From: Mesorhizobium amorphae
GTDB taxonomy: Bacteria > Pseudomonadota > Alphaproteobacteria > Rhizobiales > Rhizobiaceae
Reading direction: 5' to 3'
Length of the DNA stretch: 64,000 nt
NCBI GenBank assembly: GCA_003240775.1
Contig: QFNI01000011.1
Location: 25,110-89,109, forward strand
This document shows, one piece after another, positions 55,039-63,675 of this stretch. The position numbers were made by a program, and so were the translations under genes. The stretch's first letter is position 1, and every line of letters begins with the position of its first letter. The notes under the pieces are model-generated. The model saw only the letters and a list, made by a program, of their open reading frames with translations, searched no databases and was not told where the DNA came from.

Positions 55039-56733
55039 TCAATGCTCCGGCGGCTCGTCCGCGAGCTTTTCCTTGTGCAGCGCCTTCAGCCGCTCCCGCT
55101 CGGCCTGAGCCAGGGGCGGAGGCTGGGTGATGGCGATCCAGGCGTCGATGTAGTCTTCCGGCGCATAGACATGGCCGTGCCCGATCGGGGCCGTGGTGGC
55201 GATCGCCATGTCGAAGCCGAGCTGCAGCATGGTCACCACCGGAAACCAGCGCAGGCTTTCCGACACGTCCGGCCCGCGCGGTCCCGCGAGCCAGGCCGGG
55301 CGCCGCCATGCGGCGGACGGCTCGAAGAAGGTCACGGGATCGCTCGCATATTGCAGGTAGCCGAGCCGGATCGGCCCCCAACGGTCTCCCCCCGCTTCGA
55401 GCCCGGTGTTCTGGTTGGCGAAGCGGATGATGGTGCCGTCGCGAAAGCGCGGCAGCCAGGCGGGCGAGCCCGCCACGCGCTCGTTCGTCGCCTGCCGCCA
55501 GACGCGCGAGGAAAACGGCGGGCCCGACCACAGCGCGCCCTGGAAGGGATCGGCCACCACGTCGTAGAGGTCGGCGGAGATCTCGGAATTCATGGCGCCG
55601 AGGCTCAGGCCGTGCAGGTAGAGCCTGGGGCGCGCATCGCGCGGCAGCGCCGTCCAGTGCTCGTAGACCCGCCGGAACAGCGCCCGGCCGGCTTCCGCGC
55701 CGTAGCCAGGCTCCACCATCAGCGAGAGCCAGCTCGACAGGTAGGAATATTGCAAGGCGACCGAGGCCACATCGCCCCGGTGGAGGTATTCGAGCGTGTC
55801 GAGCGCCGCCGGGTCGATCCAGCCCGTGCCGGTCGGCACCACGACCACCAGCACCGAGCGCTCGAAAGCGCCCTGGCGCAGCATCTCGCGGAAGGCGAGG
55901 TCGGCGCGCGCGTCCACGTCCGCCGCCGAGCCCAGCCCCGCATAGATGCGCAGCGGCTCTTGCGCGGGCACGCCGAAGAACGCGCCGATCTCGTCGGCAC
56001 CCGGCCCGCTTGCGATGAACTCGCGCCCGCGAAACCCCATCAGCTCCCAATCCACCAGCGAGGCAGCGCTTCCCGTCTTGTTGGGGTCGGCGGGCTGGCT
56101 GAGGTCGGGGGCGATCTGCTTGTCGAGTTCCTCGAAAGAACTGTCCATCGCGCGCAGCGTCGCCTCGAAGAGCACGCCGTTGATCAGCGACCAGAAGAGC
56201 GCGGCCGTCAGCGCGAGACCGACGAGGCGGGCCACCGGCCGCGGCAGATGCGGCTTCAGGCGGTGCTGCACCGTGAGCACGGCGATGCGGAAGAGCCGCG
56301 CCACAGCCAGAAGCACCGCGAAAACGACGAGGGCGACGGCGAGCACGAAGAGCCGGTAGGCGGGGCGCACCGCCGCCACATCCATCAGCGCGCGCACATC
56401 GTTCTGCCAGGCGGCGAGCCGCCAGAGCGCAACCAGCGCAACCAGGAGCGCCGCACCGCCGCACAGGGCCCAGACCGTTCCACGCACCCGCTCGCTGGGG
56501 TCGGGAATGCGCAGGTAGCTCCACAGCGTCTGCGCGATCACGCCCACGAGATAGCCGGCAGCGAAGCTCACCCCGCTCAGCGCGCCCTGCATCCAGGCGG
56601 GCCGCGGCAGGAGGCTCGGCGTCAGCGAGGCCGCGAAGAAGAGAAGCCCGAGCACGATCCCCGTGCGCGACAGGCGCAAGCCGCGCCACCGCCACGCAGA
56701 GCCCACCCGCCGAGACACGGTCCCGTTTTCCAC
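55039..56733 (-). CDS. Membrane-bound alpha/beta hydrolase (Abhydrolase_9 type)
   Basis: About 564 residues: four or five N-terminal membrane helices (first 'GIVLGLLFFAASLTPSLLP'), then a periplasmic or cytoplasmic hydrolase domain with the nucleophile elbow GLSLGA (…YLHGLSLGAMNSE). Matches the alpha/beta hydrolase family with a membrane N-terminal domain whose function is unknown. The start is uncertain: I favour GTG 56733 preceded by GGGGAA; longer readings overlap the promoter of the divergent reductase gene. Confidence 0.8.
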   Translation of the reverse strand: MENGTVSRRVGSAWRWRGLRLSRTGIVLGLLFFAASLTPSLLPRPAWMQGALSGVSFAAGYLVGVIAQTLWSYLRIPDPSERVRGTVWALCGGAALLVALVALWRLAAWQNDVRALMDVAAVRPAYRLFVLAVALVVFAVLLAVARLFRIAVLTVQHRLKPHLPRPVARLVGLALTAALFWSLINGVLFEATLRAMDSSFEELDKQIAPDLSQPADPNKTGSAASLVDWELMGFRGREFIASGPGADEIGAFFGVPAQEPLRIYAGLGSAADVDARADLAFREMLRQGAFERSVLVVVVPTGTGWIDPAALDTLEYLHRGDVASVALQYSYLSSWLSLMVEPGYGAEAGRALFRRVYEHWTALPRDARPRLYLHGLSLGAMNSEISADLYDVVADPFQGALWSGPPFSSRVWRQATNERVAGSPAWLPRFRDGTIIRFANQNTGLEAGGDRWGPIRLGYLQYASDPVTFFEPSAAWRRPAWLAGPRGPDVSESLRWFPVVTMLQLGFDMAIATTAPIGHGHVYAPEDYIDAWIAITQPPPLAQAERERLKALHKEKLADEPPEH

Positions 56734-56873
56734 CGACTGCGTTCCCCGGACTTGGCTGGACGAGCCCCTCCTGTCGCACAGGACGGTCTCCGCCGCCAGG
56801 GACGGTCGCCCAAGCTGGACATCCCCGCCCGCCCTTGCGAAGGAAGGGCAAAGGTCTGGAGGAGGCACGAGCG

Positions 56874-57869
56874 ATGAGCGACGCATTCAAGGCGATGATG
56901 CTGGTGGACGAGGGCGGAAAGCCCAAGGCCGAGTTCCGCGAGCTTCGGATCTCCGACCTGCCGGACCACGACGTGCTGGTCGAGGTTCAGTTCTCCACAC
57001 TCAACTACAAGGACGGCCTGGCCATCACCGGCAAGGGCCGCATCGCGCGCCGCCTGCCGATGGTGGCGGGCATCGACATCGCCGGAACGGTGGTGGAATC
57101 GCGCTCGCCCCTTTGGAAGGCGGGCGACAAGGTCGTGGCCAATGGCTGGGGCATGTCGGAAACCGAATGGGGCGGCTATGCGCGTTTCGCGCGTCTCAAG
57201 CCCGAATGGCTGGTGCGCCTGCCCGACGCGTTCACCGCCGAGGAGGCGATGGCAATCGGCACCGCGGGCTACACCGCGGCGCTCTCGGTCGACGCGCTGG
57301 AGGACTGGGGCACGATCAGCCCCGGCGGGCGGGAGGTCTTGGTGACAGGTGCGGCGGGCGGCGTGGGCTCGACGGCCGTCAGCCTGCTTGCCGCCAAGGG
57401 CTATCCCGTCACGGCCTCGACGGGGCGCGCGGAAACGCACGAATACCTCTCCACGCTCGGCGCATCGGCCTTCGTGGAGCGCGCGGCACTCGCCGAAAAG
57501 GGCGGCGCGCTCCAGAAGGAGCGCTGGGCGGGGGCGGTCGATTCCGTCGGCTCCACGACGCTCGCCAACGTGCTCGCGCAGACGGTCTATGGCGGCGCGG
57601 TCGCGGCCTGCGGGCTTGCCGGCGGCATGGACCTGCCCGCTTCGGTCGCTCCCCACATCCTGCGCGGCGTGGCGCTTCTGGGCATCGATTCCGTGATGGC
57701 GCCGCTGCCGAAGCGCGAGCGCGCCTGGGCGACGCTCGCCCGATACCTCGACAAGGATCATCTCAAGCTCATCGCACGCACCGAGCCGATGAGCCGGCTT
57801 CCCGAACTCGCCGCCCAGATCGTGGCGGGCGAAGTGCGCGGGCGCGTAGTGATCGACGTGGGGGCGTGA
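56874..57869 (+). CDS. AcuI/YhdH-like zinc-free NADPH quinone/acrylyl-CoA reductase
   Basis: 331-residue medium-chain reductase without structural zinc cysteines. It begins FKAMMLVDEGGKPKAE and contains the NADPH motif 'VTGAAGGVGSTAVSLLAAKGYPV'. YhdH/AcuI proteins reduce acrylyl-CoA to propionyl-CoA, detoxifying acrylate from 3-hydroxypropionate or DMSP metabolism. ATG at 56874 with GGAGGAGG 10 bases before. Starts a plus-strand run with psuG and the CitE-like lyase. Confidence 0.9.
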   Translation: MSDAFKAMMLVDEGGKPKAEFRELRISDLPDHDVLVEVQFSTLNYKDGLAITGKGRIARRLPMVAGIDIAGTVVESRSPLWKAGDKVVANGWGMSETEWGGYARFARLKPEWLVRLPDAFTAEEAMAIGTAGYTAALSVDALEDWGTISPGGREVLVTGAAGGVGSTAVSLLAAKGYPVTASTGRAETHEYLSTLGASAFVERAALAEKGGALQKERWAGAVDSVGSTTLANVLAQTVYGGAVAACGLAGGMDLPASVAPHILRGVALLGIDSVMAPLPKRERAWATLARYLDKDHLKLIARTEPMSRLPELAAQIVAGEVRGRVVIDVGA

Positions 57870-57945
57870 GGCCCTTGCCTTCCGTGTTCCCGGCGGGGCA
57901 TGTGCGCCCGAACACGCGCCGTGCGCACCCTTCCCGAGGCATCCG

Positions 57946-58863
57946 ATGACCGAACTTCTCCACCTGAGCGACGAGGTGCGCCAAGCGCTCCATGACGGCC
58001 GGGCGCTGGTGGCGCTCGAATCCACCATCATCACGCATGGCATGCCCTATCCCGAGAACGGCGAGACGGCGCGGGCCGTGGAAGCGGTGGTGCGCGAGAA
58101 CGGGGCCGTGCCTGCGACCATCGCGGTGATCGAGGGCCGCCTGCATGTGGGCTTGTCCGATGCCGAGCTGGAAGGGCTTGCCCAGGCCAAGGGGATCGTC
58201 AAGGCGTCGGGCCGCGATCTCGCGGTCGCCATGGTGCGCCGCGCCTCGGCCGGCACTACGGTGTCGGCCACCATGCGGATCGCGGAGCTCGCGGGCATCC
58301 CGATCTTCGCCACGGGGGGCGTGGGCGGCGTCCACCGCGGCGCCGAGCAGAGCTTCGACATCTCCGCCGACCTGACCGAACTCGGCCGCACCCAGACCGC
58401 GGTGGTCTGCGCGGGCGTCAAATCGATCCTCGATATCCCCAAGACGCTGGAATATCTCGAAACCCAGCGCGTGCCGATCATAGCCTTTGGTTCGGACGAC
58501 TTCCCCGCCTTCTTCACCCGCCAGAGTGGCGAAAAGGGCGACCACCGTCTCGACACGCCGGAGGAACTGGCCGAGGCCATGCTCGCCCATGCGCGTCTCG
58601 GCACGGGCACCGGCATGCTGATCGCAAATCCCATCCCCGAAGCGGACGCGCTTTCGTCCGATTTCATCGACGGCACGATCCGCGACGCGGTGAGGGAAGC
58701 CGAAGCGCGCGGCATCCAGCGCAAGGAGGTCACGCCCTTCCTGCTCGCCCGCATCAACGAGTTGTCGGGCGGCAGGAGCCTGAAGGCCAACATCGCACTG
58801 ATCAAGAACAATGCCAGGCTCGCCGCCCAGGTGGCGGTCGCCCATGCGCGGTTGAGAGCCTGA
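57946..58863 (+). CDS. psuG: Pseudouridine-5'-phosphate glycosidase
   Basis: 305 residues. Reversibly splits pseudouridine 5'-phosphate into uracil and ribose 5-phosphate. Catalytic equivalents are visible: Glu25 (ALESTIITHG), Lys86 (GIVKASGRD) and Lys159 (AGVKSILD), plus the C-terminal Asn in 'NIALIKNN'. The usual partner kinase (PsuK, PfkB family) is not adjacent; instead a CitE-like lyase follows after 2 bases. ATG 57946. Confidence 0.94.
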   Translation: MTELLHLSDEVRQALHDGRALVALESTIITHGMPYPENGETARAVEAVVRENGAVPATIAVIEGRLHVGLSDAELEGLAQAKGIVKASGRDLAVAMVRRASAGTTVSATMRIAELAGIPIFATGGVGGVHRGAEQSFDISADLTELGRTQTAVVCAGVKSILDIPKTLEYLETQRVPIIAFGSDDFPAFFTRQSGEKGDHRLDTPEELAEAMLAHARLGTGTGMLIANPIPEADALSSDFIDGTIRDAVREAEARGIQRKEVTPFLLARINELSGGRSLKANIALIKNNARLAAQVAVAHARLRA

Positions 58864-58865
58864 GC

Positions 58866-59744
58866 ATGAAGCCCGTCCGCTCGCTGCTCTTCGTGCCCGG
58901 CAACAAGGCGTCGATGCTGGACAAGGCGGCGGGTGCTGGCGCGGACGCGCTGATCCTCGACCTCGAAGACAGTGTGCCCCAGGCGGAGAAGCAAGCCGCG
59001 CGCGCACTCGTTGCGAGCCGCATTCCCGAGCTTGCCGCGCGCGGGCAGCGCGTCTGGGTTCGCATCAACAAGGGCGCCCACATCTACGACCTCGAAGACG
59101 TGCTCGCAGCCGTCCAGCCCGGCCTGGAAGGCATCGTGGTGCCCAAGCCGCTCGGCACGGAAGACACCTATATGGCGTCAGCCATGGTGGCCGAAGCCGA
59201 AATGCGCTCGGGGCTGGCGCCCGGGGCGGTCGCGCTGATGCCGCTGCTCGAAACCGCGCGCGCCATGCAGTTCGCATTCGCCATCGCCGAGCAGCCGCGC
59301 GTCGCGGCCATCGTCGGCTCCACCGCCAAGAACGCCGATGTCGGCCGCGCGCTCGGCTTCGTCTGGACGCCCGAGGGGCGCGAAAGCGAATATCTGAAGT
59401 CGCGCGTGGTGATGGCCGCGCGCGCGGCCGGCAAGCTGCCGATCGGCGGCGTGTGGCAGCAGGTCAAGGACCTCGAAGGGCTGGAGCGCGCATCCCGCCT
59501 CGACCGCCAGCTCGGCATGGCGGGCGAGCTCGCGCTCCACCCGGCCCAGGTTCCCGTGATCAACCGGGTCTACACGCCCGACGAGGAGGAGATCGCCTAT
59601 TACCAGGGCATGATCGACGCCCTCGATGCGGCCCAGGCGCAAGGCCGCGCATCGGTGATGTATGAGGGCGAGCACATCGACATCGCCCATGCGAAGACGG
59701 CGCGCGAGGTGATCGCCCTCGCCCGTGCCCTTCCCTCCGACTAG
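58866..59744 (+). CDS. HpcH/HpaI aldolase – CitE-like lyase
   Basis: 292-residue TIM-barrel protein of the CitE-like family (citryl/malyl-CoA lyases or thioesterases). It begins with 'RSLLFVPGNKASMLDKA' and has the metal-binding acid residues in 'LILDLEDSVP' and 'MPLLETARAM'. Stands 2 bases after psuG. Its TAG stop overlaps the convergent stop of the monooxygenase (CTAG at 59741-59744). Exact CoA substrate not readable. Confidence 0.88.
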   Translation: MKPVRSLLFVPGNKASMLDKAAGAGADALILDLEDSVPQAEKQAARALVASRIPELAARGQRVWVRINKGAHIYDLEDVLAAVQPGLEGIVVPKPLGTEDTYMASAMVAEAEMRSGLAPGAVALMPLLETARAMQFAFAIAEQPRVAAIVGSTAKNADVGRALGFVWTPEGRESEYLKSRVVMAARAAGKLPIGGVWQQVKDLEGLERASRLDRQLGMAGELALHPAQVPVINRVYTPDEEEIAYYQGMIDALDAAQAQGRASVMYEGEHIDIAHAKTAREVIALARALPSD

Positions 59745-61072
59745 GCCTTGGGGAAGAACCGGTTTTCCGGCCGCGCCAGCCCCAGATTCTCGCGCAGCGT
59801 GCGCCCTTCATACTCCTTGCGGAACAGCCCGCGCCGCTGAAGCTCGGGCACGACCTTGCGCGTGACGTCTTCCAGCCCTTCCGGCAGGAAGGGGAACATC
59901 ACGTTGAACCCGTCGCAGCCCTCGGCAAACAGCCATTCCTCCATGGAATCGGCGATCGACCGCGGCGTGCCGACGAAAGCCAGCCCGCCATAGCCGCCGA
60001 GGCGCTGGGCGAGCCCACGCACCGTCAGCCCTTCCGTGCGCGCAAGCTCGATCACCCGCTCGCGGCTCGACTTGCTGTCGTTGGTTTCGGGGATGTCCGG
60101 CAGGGGCGCGTCGGGGTCGAAGCGCGAGGCGTCGTGGCCGAGCGCGATCGACAGCGAGGCGATGGCGCTTTCCGCATAGACCAGGCTGTCGAGCTTCGCC
60201 CGCTTGGCGCGCGCCTCGTCTTCGGTGTCGCCCACCACCACGAAGACGCCGGGCAGGATCTTGATCGCATCGGGTGAACGCCCGAGCTTTCGGGCGCGGC
60301 CCTTCACATCCGCGAAGAAGCGTTGGGCGGCGGCCAGGCTGTCATGGGCCGCAAAGATCACCTCGGCGGTTTCCGCCGCGAGCTGCCGCCCCGGCTCGGA
60401 CGCGCCCGCCTGCACCACCACCGGCCAGCCCTGCGGCGGCCGCGCGATGTTGAGCGGCCCGCGCACCGACAAGCTCGGCCCCTTGTGGTCGAGCACGTGC
60501 ATCTTCTCGGGCTCGAAGAAGAGCCCGCTCTGGGCATCGCGCACGAAGGCGTCGTCGGCGAAGCTGTCCCACAGGCCCGTCACCACATCGTAGAACTCGC
60601 GCGCCCGCGCATAGCGCTCGTCGTGGTCGACATGGTCGTCGAGCCCGAAATTCCTTGCCGCGTCGGGGTTCGAGGTCGTCACGATGTTCCAGCCCGCGCG
60701 GCCCTCGCTCAGATGGTCGAGCGAGGCGAAGCGGCGCGCCACGTGGTAGGGCGCGTCGAAGGTGGTGGAGGCGGTCGCCACGAGCCCGATCCGTTCGGTG
60801 ACGGCGGCGAGCGCGGACAACAGCGTGAAGGGCTCGAACGAGGTCACCGTGTGCGAGCGCCTGAGCGCTTCGACGGGCATGTTGAGCACGGCCAAGTGGT
60901 CGGCCATGAAGAAGGCGTCGAACTTCGCCGCTTCCAGCTCCAGCGCGAGCTGCTTCAGCCGCTTGAAGTTGAAGTTCGCATCGGCCCATGCGCCGGGATA
61001 GCGCCACGCGCCGGTATGGAGGCTCACAGGACGCATGAAGGCGCCCAGGCGGAGTTGTCGGCTGTTGCTCAT
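59741..61072 (-). CDS. LLM-class flavin-dependent monooxygenase (NtaA/DszA-like)
   Basis: 443-residue luciferase-like monooxygenase of the NtaA/SnaA/DszA group, using FMNH2 from a separate reductase. Family segments: 'GAWRYPGAWADANFNFK', 'WNIVTTSNPDAARNFG', 'RPPQGWPVVVQAGAS' and 'FVGTPRSIADSMEEW'. Such enzymes attack nitrilotriacetate/EDTA, sulfones or N-heterocycles. ATG 61072. No flavin reductase is next to it. It follows the SDR and epimerase genes on the same strand after 104 bases. Confidence 0.9.
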   Translation of the reverse strand: MSNSRQLRLGAFMRPVSLHTGAWRYPGAWADANFNFKRLKQLALELEAAKFDAFFMADHLAVLNMPVEALRRSHTVTSFEPFTLLSALAAVTERIGLVATASTTFDAPYHVARRFASLDHLSEGRAGWNIVTTSNPDAARNFGLDDHVDHDERYARAREFYDVVTGLWDSFADDAFVRDAQSGLFFEPEKMHVLDHKGPSLSVRGPLNIARPPQGWPVVVQAGASEPGRQLAAETAEVIFAAHDSLAAAQRFFADVKGRARKLGRSPDAIKILPGVFVVVGDTEDEARAKRAKLDSLVYAESAIASLSIALGHDASRFDPDAPLPDIPETNDSKSSRERVIELARTEGLTVRGLAQRLGGYGGLAFVGTPRSIADSMEEWLFAEGCDGFNVMFPFLPEGLEDVTRKVVPELQRRGLFRKEYEGRTLRENLGLARPENRFFPKA

Positions 61073-61176
61073 GGTGTCGGGTCCGGCATCGCGGCCCAGA
61101 TATGGGCGCGCGGGCCCGGCCTGCACAGGGCACGGTTTCGCGCGCTTTCAGCCCGAAGCGGAAATTTCTTGCGCCC

Positions 61177-61992
61177 TCAGCCGCGCGGCGGCGCCAGCGG
61201 AAATGCATTGGCCTCGGGCGCGTTGGCCCAGCTTTGCAGGGTCTGCCCGCCGTCGATCAGCCAATCCACGCCCGTCACGTGGCGCGCGTCGTCGGAGGCC
61301 AGGAATGCCACGGCCGCCGCGACATCCTCGGGCTGGCCGATGCGGCGCAGCGGGATGCGGTTCGCGAAGCGCTCAATGCCTTTCGCGTATTCCTCCCGGT
61401 CGCCGGCGGGCACGCCGAGCGTGGTCTCGATCACGCCGGGGCAGATGGCGTTGACGCGGATGCCGTGAGGTGCTGCGTCGAGCGCCGCGATCCGCGTCAG
61501 CCCGACCACGCCATGCTTGGTCGCGGCATAGCCAGCCCCGCCCGCTAGCACGTCCCAGCCCGCCATGGACGAGCCCATGTTGACGACCGCACCCTTCGTG
61601 CCCGTCTCGATCATGCTGCGCAGCGTGGCGCCCAGCACCAGGAACATGCCGCGCAGGTTGATCCGCACGATGCGGTCCCAGTCCTCGACGGGGAGCTCGA
61701 ACACGGGGGCGACCTTGCCGGATATGCCGGCATTGTTGAAGAGCACGTCGATGCGCCCCCAGCGGCCCGCGGCTTCCGCGACGGCTTTCGCCACCGCCGC
61801 CTCGTCGCCCACATCGGCCGCGATCGCATGTGATTTGCCGGCAAACTTGTCGGACACGCGGCCTGCCGCCTCGCCGTCCTGGTCGAGGATCACGAGGTTC
61901 GCGCCCTCGCTCGCGAAGCGCTCGGCCGCGGCCGAGCCGATGGCCCCGCCCCCGCCGGTGATCAGAACGACCTTGTCGGTGAAGCGGGCCAT
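61177..61992 (-). CDS. Short-chain dehydrogenase/reductase
   Basis: 271-residue SDR with 'VLITGGGGAIGSAAAERF' at the start, 'NNAG', a Ser in 'VNMGSSMAGW', Tyr-x3-Lys in YAATK and 'DWLIDGGQTLQ' near the end. I start at ATG 61992, which overlaps the upstream epimerase stop and sits 5 bases after AGGAG; GTG 61995 would also read. Coupled to the epimerase, so they probably modify the same sugar or alcohol. Confidence 0.9.
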   Translation of the reverse strand: MARFTDKVVLITGGGGAIGSAAAERFASEGANLVILDQDGEAAGRVSDKFAGKSHAIAADVGDEAAVAKAVAEAAGRWGRIDVLFNNAGISGKVAPVFELPVEDWDRIVRINLRGMFLVLGATLRSMIETGTKGAVVNMGSSMAGWDVLAGGAGYAATKHGVVGLTRIAALDAAPHGIRVNAICPGVIETTLGVPAGDREEYAKGIERFANRIPLRRIGQPEDVAAAVAFLASDDARHVTGVDWLIDGGQTLQSWANAPEANAFPLAPPRG

Positions 61993-62843
61993 CACATCTC
62001 CTCTTGCGAATAGTCGCGCCAGGAATGGCGCGCGACGAAGCCCAGCGCCGCGCGGGCGCGGCTCGTGTCGATCAGTCCGGCATGGCCGTCGAGCGGGCTC
62101 GTGCGCGGCACGCCGGGCAGCGCGCGCTCAAGGGCCGGCGCGGTTTCGTGTTCGAGATAGGTGTCGCTTGCCGCCACATAGGCGCGCAGATGCCCGCTGC
62201 CCTGCCATTCGAGTGCCAGGCGGAAGGCCTCGGCCGCATCGCGCACGTCGATGTAGCTCCAGAGGTCGCGCACGCTGTCGGCCGTCGCGCGGCGCGGCCC
62301 GATCTGGCTCGCGAAGGTCTCGGGCGACTGCACCCAGGGCATGCGCAAGGACACCGCCGACATCGCCCCCCCGCGCACGGCCGCTTCCACGATCTCCTCG
62401 CCCAGCCATTTCGAGAGCCCGTAGGCGTCCTGCGCGTGGGTCGGCAGCTCCTCCGTGATCGGCAGGCTGCGCGGCGCGACGAAGGGCTCGCCGAAGGGAT
62501 AGCCGAGCACGCTGAAGGAGGAGGCGTAGACGAGGCGCGGAATGCGCGCGAGGCGTGCCGCCTCCACCACGTTGAAGCACGCCGCCACATTGGTGTGGAA
62601 CACCGTGCCCGCCGTGCGGCCCGTGGGCCGCGGGATCGCCGCCACATGCACCACGGCGTCCACGTTGCGCACGAGTTCGAGCGCGGGCGCGAATTCCGCG
62701 AGGTCGGCCGTCACATGGTCCCAGCCCGCGCGGTCGGGCGCTGGCGCGGTGTCCACGCCCAGAACGGAATGGCCGGCCGCCGCCAGGTGTGCTGCCACGT
62801 TGCGCCCGAGAAAGCCGCTCGACCCCGTCACGATGACCCGCAT
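61992..62843 (-). CDS. NAD-dependent epimerase/dehydratase (extended SDR)
   Basis: 283-residue extended SDR with 'VIVTGSSGFLGRNVAAHL' at the N terminus, Ser in 'VYASSFSVLG' and Tyr-x3-Lys in YGLSK. It looks like a uronate dehydrogenase or sugar epimerase. First gene of a minus-strand pair with the SDR, divergent from the cysteine hydrolase at 63031. The 187-base region between holds the palindrome at 62994. Confidence 0.88.
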   Translation of the reverse strand: MRVIVTGSSGFLGRNVAAHLAAAGHSVLGVDTAPAPDRAGWDHVTADLAEFAPALELVRNVDAVVHVAAIPRPTGRTAGTVFHTNVAACFNVVEAARLARIPRLVYASSFSVLGYPFGEPFVAPRSLPITEELPTHAQDAYGLSKWLGEEIVEAAVRGGAMSAVSLRMPWVQSPETFASQIGPRRATADSVRDLWSYIDVRDAAEAFRLALEWQGSGHLRAYVAASDTYLEHETAPALERALPGVPRTSPLDGHAGLIDTSRARAALGFVARHSWRDYSQEEM

Positions 62844-62969
62844 GGCGCACTCTCTTGAGATTGTTCGTGGTCAAACAAGTGTGGCGTACCGACCCGCCTT
62901 GTCAACAGCCGGGCCGCGAAGTCCCGGCAAGATCGCACCAAGCTGCGCCAAAGAGCAACCGCAACAGGA

Positions 62970-63011
62970 TTGACACAGGCGCGGCCACGGCCTTTGTTGG
63001 AGTTCCAACAA
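62970..63011 (+). promoter_or_regulatory. Promoter -35 (TTGACA) and 18-bp operator TTGTTGG-N4-CCAACAA
   Basis: TTGACA at 62970-62975 is followed 18 bases later by a perfect inverted repeat, TTGTTGG (62994-63000) and CCAACAA (63005-63011) with a 4-base spacer. The operator covers the expected -10 and lies 19 bases before the GTG of the cysteine hydrolase. The MarR-type regulator encoded just downstream (63665) is the natural candidate to bind it. Confidence 0.65.
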
Positions 63012-63030
63012 TCAGGCAGCGACGGTTCCC

Positions 63031-63675
63031 GTGAGCGAAGACGTATTTTCCGCCCATCGCAAGAGAGAGGCCGTCCGGCTCGACGCGTCGCGCGCGGCGG
63101 TGATCGTGGTCGACATGGTCAACGACTTCTGCAAGCCCGGCGGGGCGATGGTGCTGCCGGGCTATGAGAGCCTCGTCGGCCCGCAGCTCGCGATCATCGA
63201 GGCGGCCCGCGCTTCGGGCGCGCCCGTGATCTGGGTGCATGACAGCCACCGCCGCAACATGCGCCGCGACCGCGAATGGCTCAAGCGCACCCCCCATTGC
63301 GTGGAAGGCACCTGGGGCACCGAGATCATCGAGGACCTGGGCGCGCGCGAGGACGAGATCCACGTGATCAAGCACCGCTATTCCGCCTTCTTCAACACCG
63401 ATCTCGACGTGACGCTGAAGGACATGGTGATCGACCAGATCGTGGTGATCGGCGTGGTCACCAACATCTGCGTGCGTTCCACCGTGCATGACGGCTTCTT
63501 CCTGGGCTACGAGATCGTGGTGCCCGAAGACGCGTGCGCGGCCACCGGCCCCCGCGAGCAGGCGAGCTCGCTCTACGACATCGCCACCCATTTCGGCGTG
63601 GTCAGCGACGCCGCGAGCGTGGCGCAGGCCCTGCGCGAGGGCTCCGAGGTCGAGAACCGCGACCTTGCAGCCTGA
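63031..63675 (+). CDS. Isochorismatase-family cysteine hydrolase
   Basis: 214-residue amidohydrolase. The Asp-Lys-Cys triad is visible: Asp28 (VIVVDMVNDF), Lys114 (VIKHRYSAF) and Cys147 (VVTNICVRS). Family members include nicotinamidase, N-carbamoylsarcosine amidase, maleamate amidohydrolase (NicF) and biuret hydrolase. GTG start at 63031. A MarR regulator overlaps its 3' end, as in some N-heterocycle degradation loci, but the substrate cannot be fixed from sequence. Confidence 0.9.
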   Translation: MSEDVFSAHRKREAVRLDASRAAVIVVDMVNDFCKPGGAMVLPGYESLVGPQLAIIEAARASGAPVIWVHDSHRRNMRRDREWLKRTPHCVEGTWGTEIIEDLGAREDEIHVIKHRYSAFFNTDLDVTLKDMVIDQIVVIGVVTNICVRSTVHDGFFLGYEIVVPEDACAATGPREQASSLYDIATHFGVVSDAASVAQALREGSEVENRDLAA

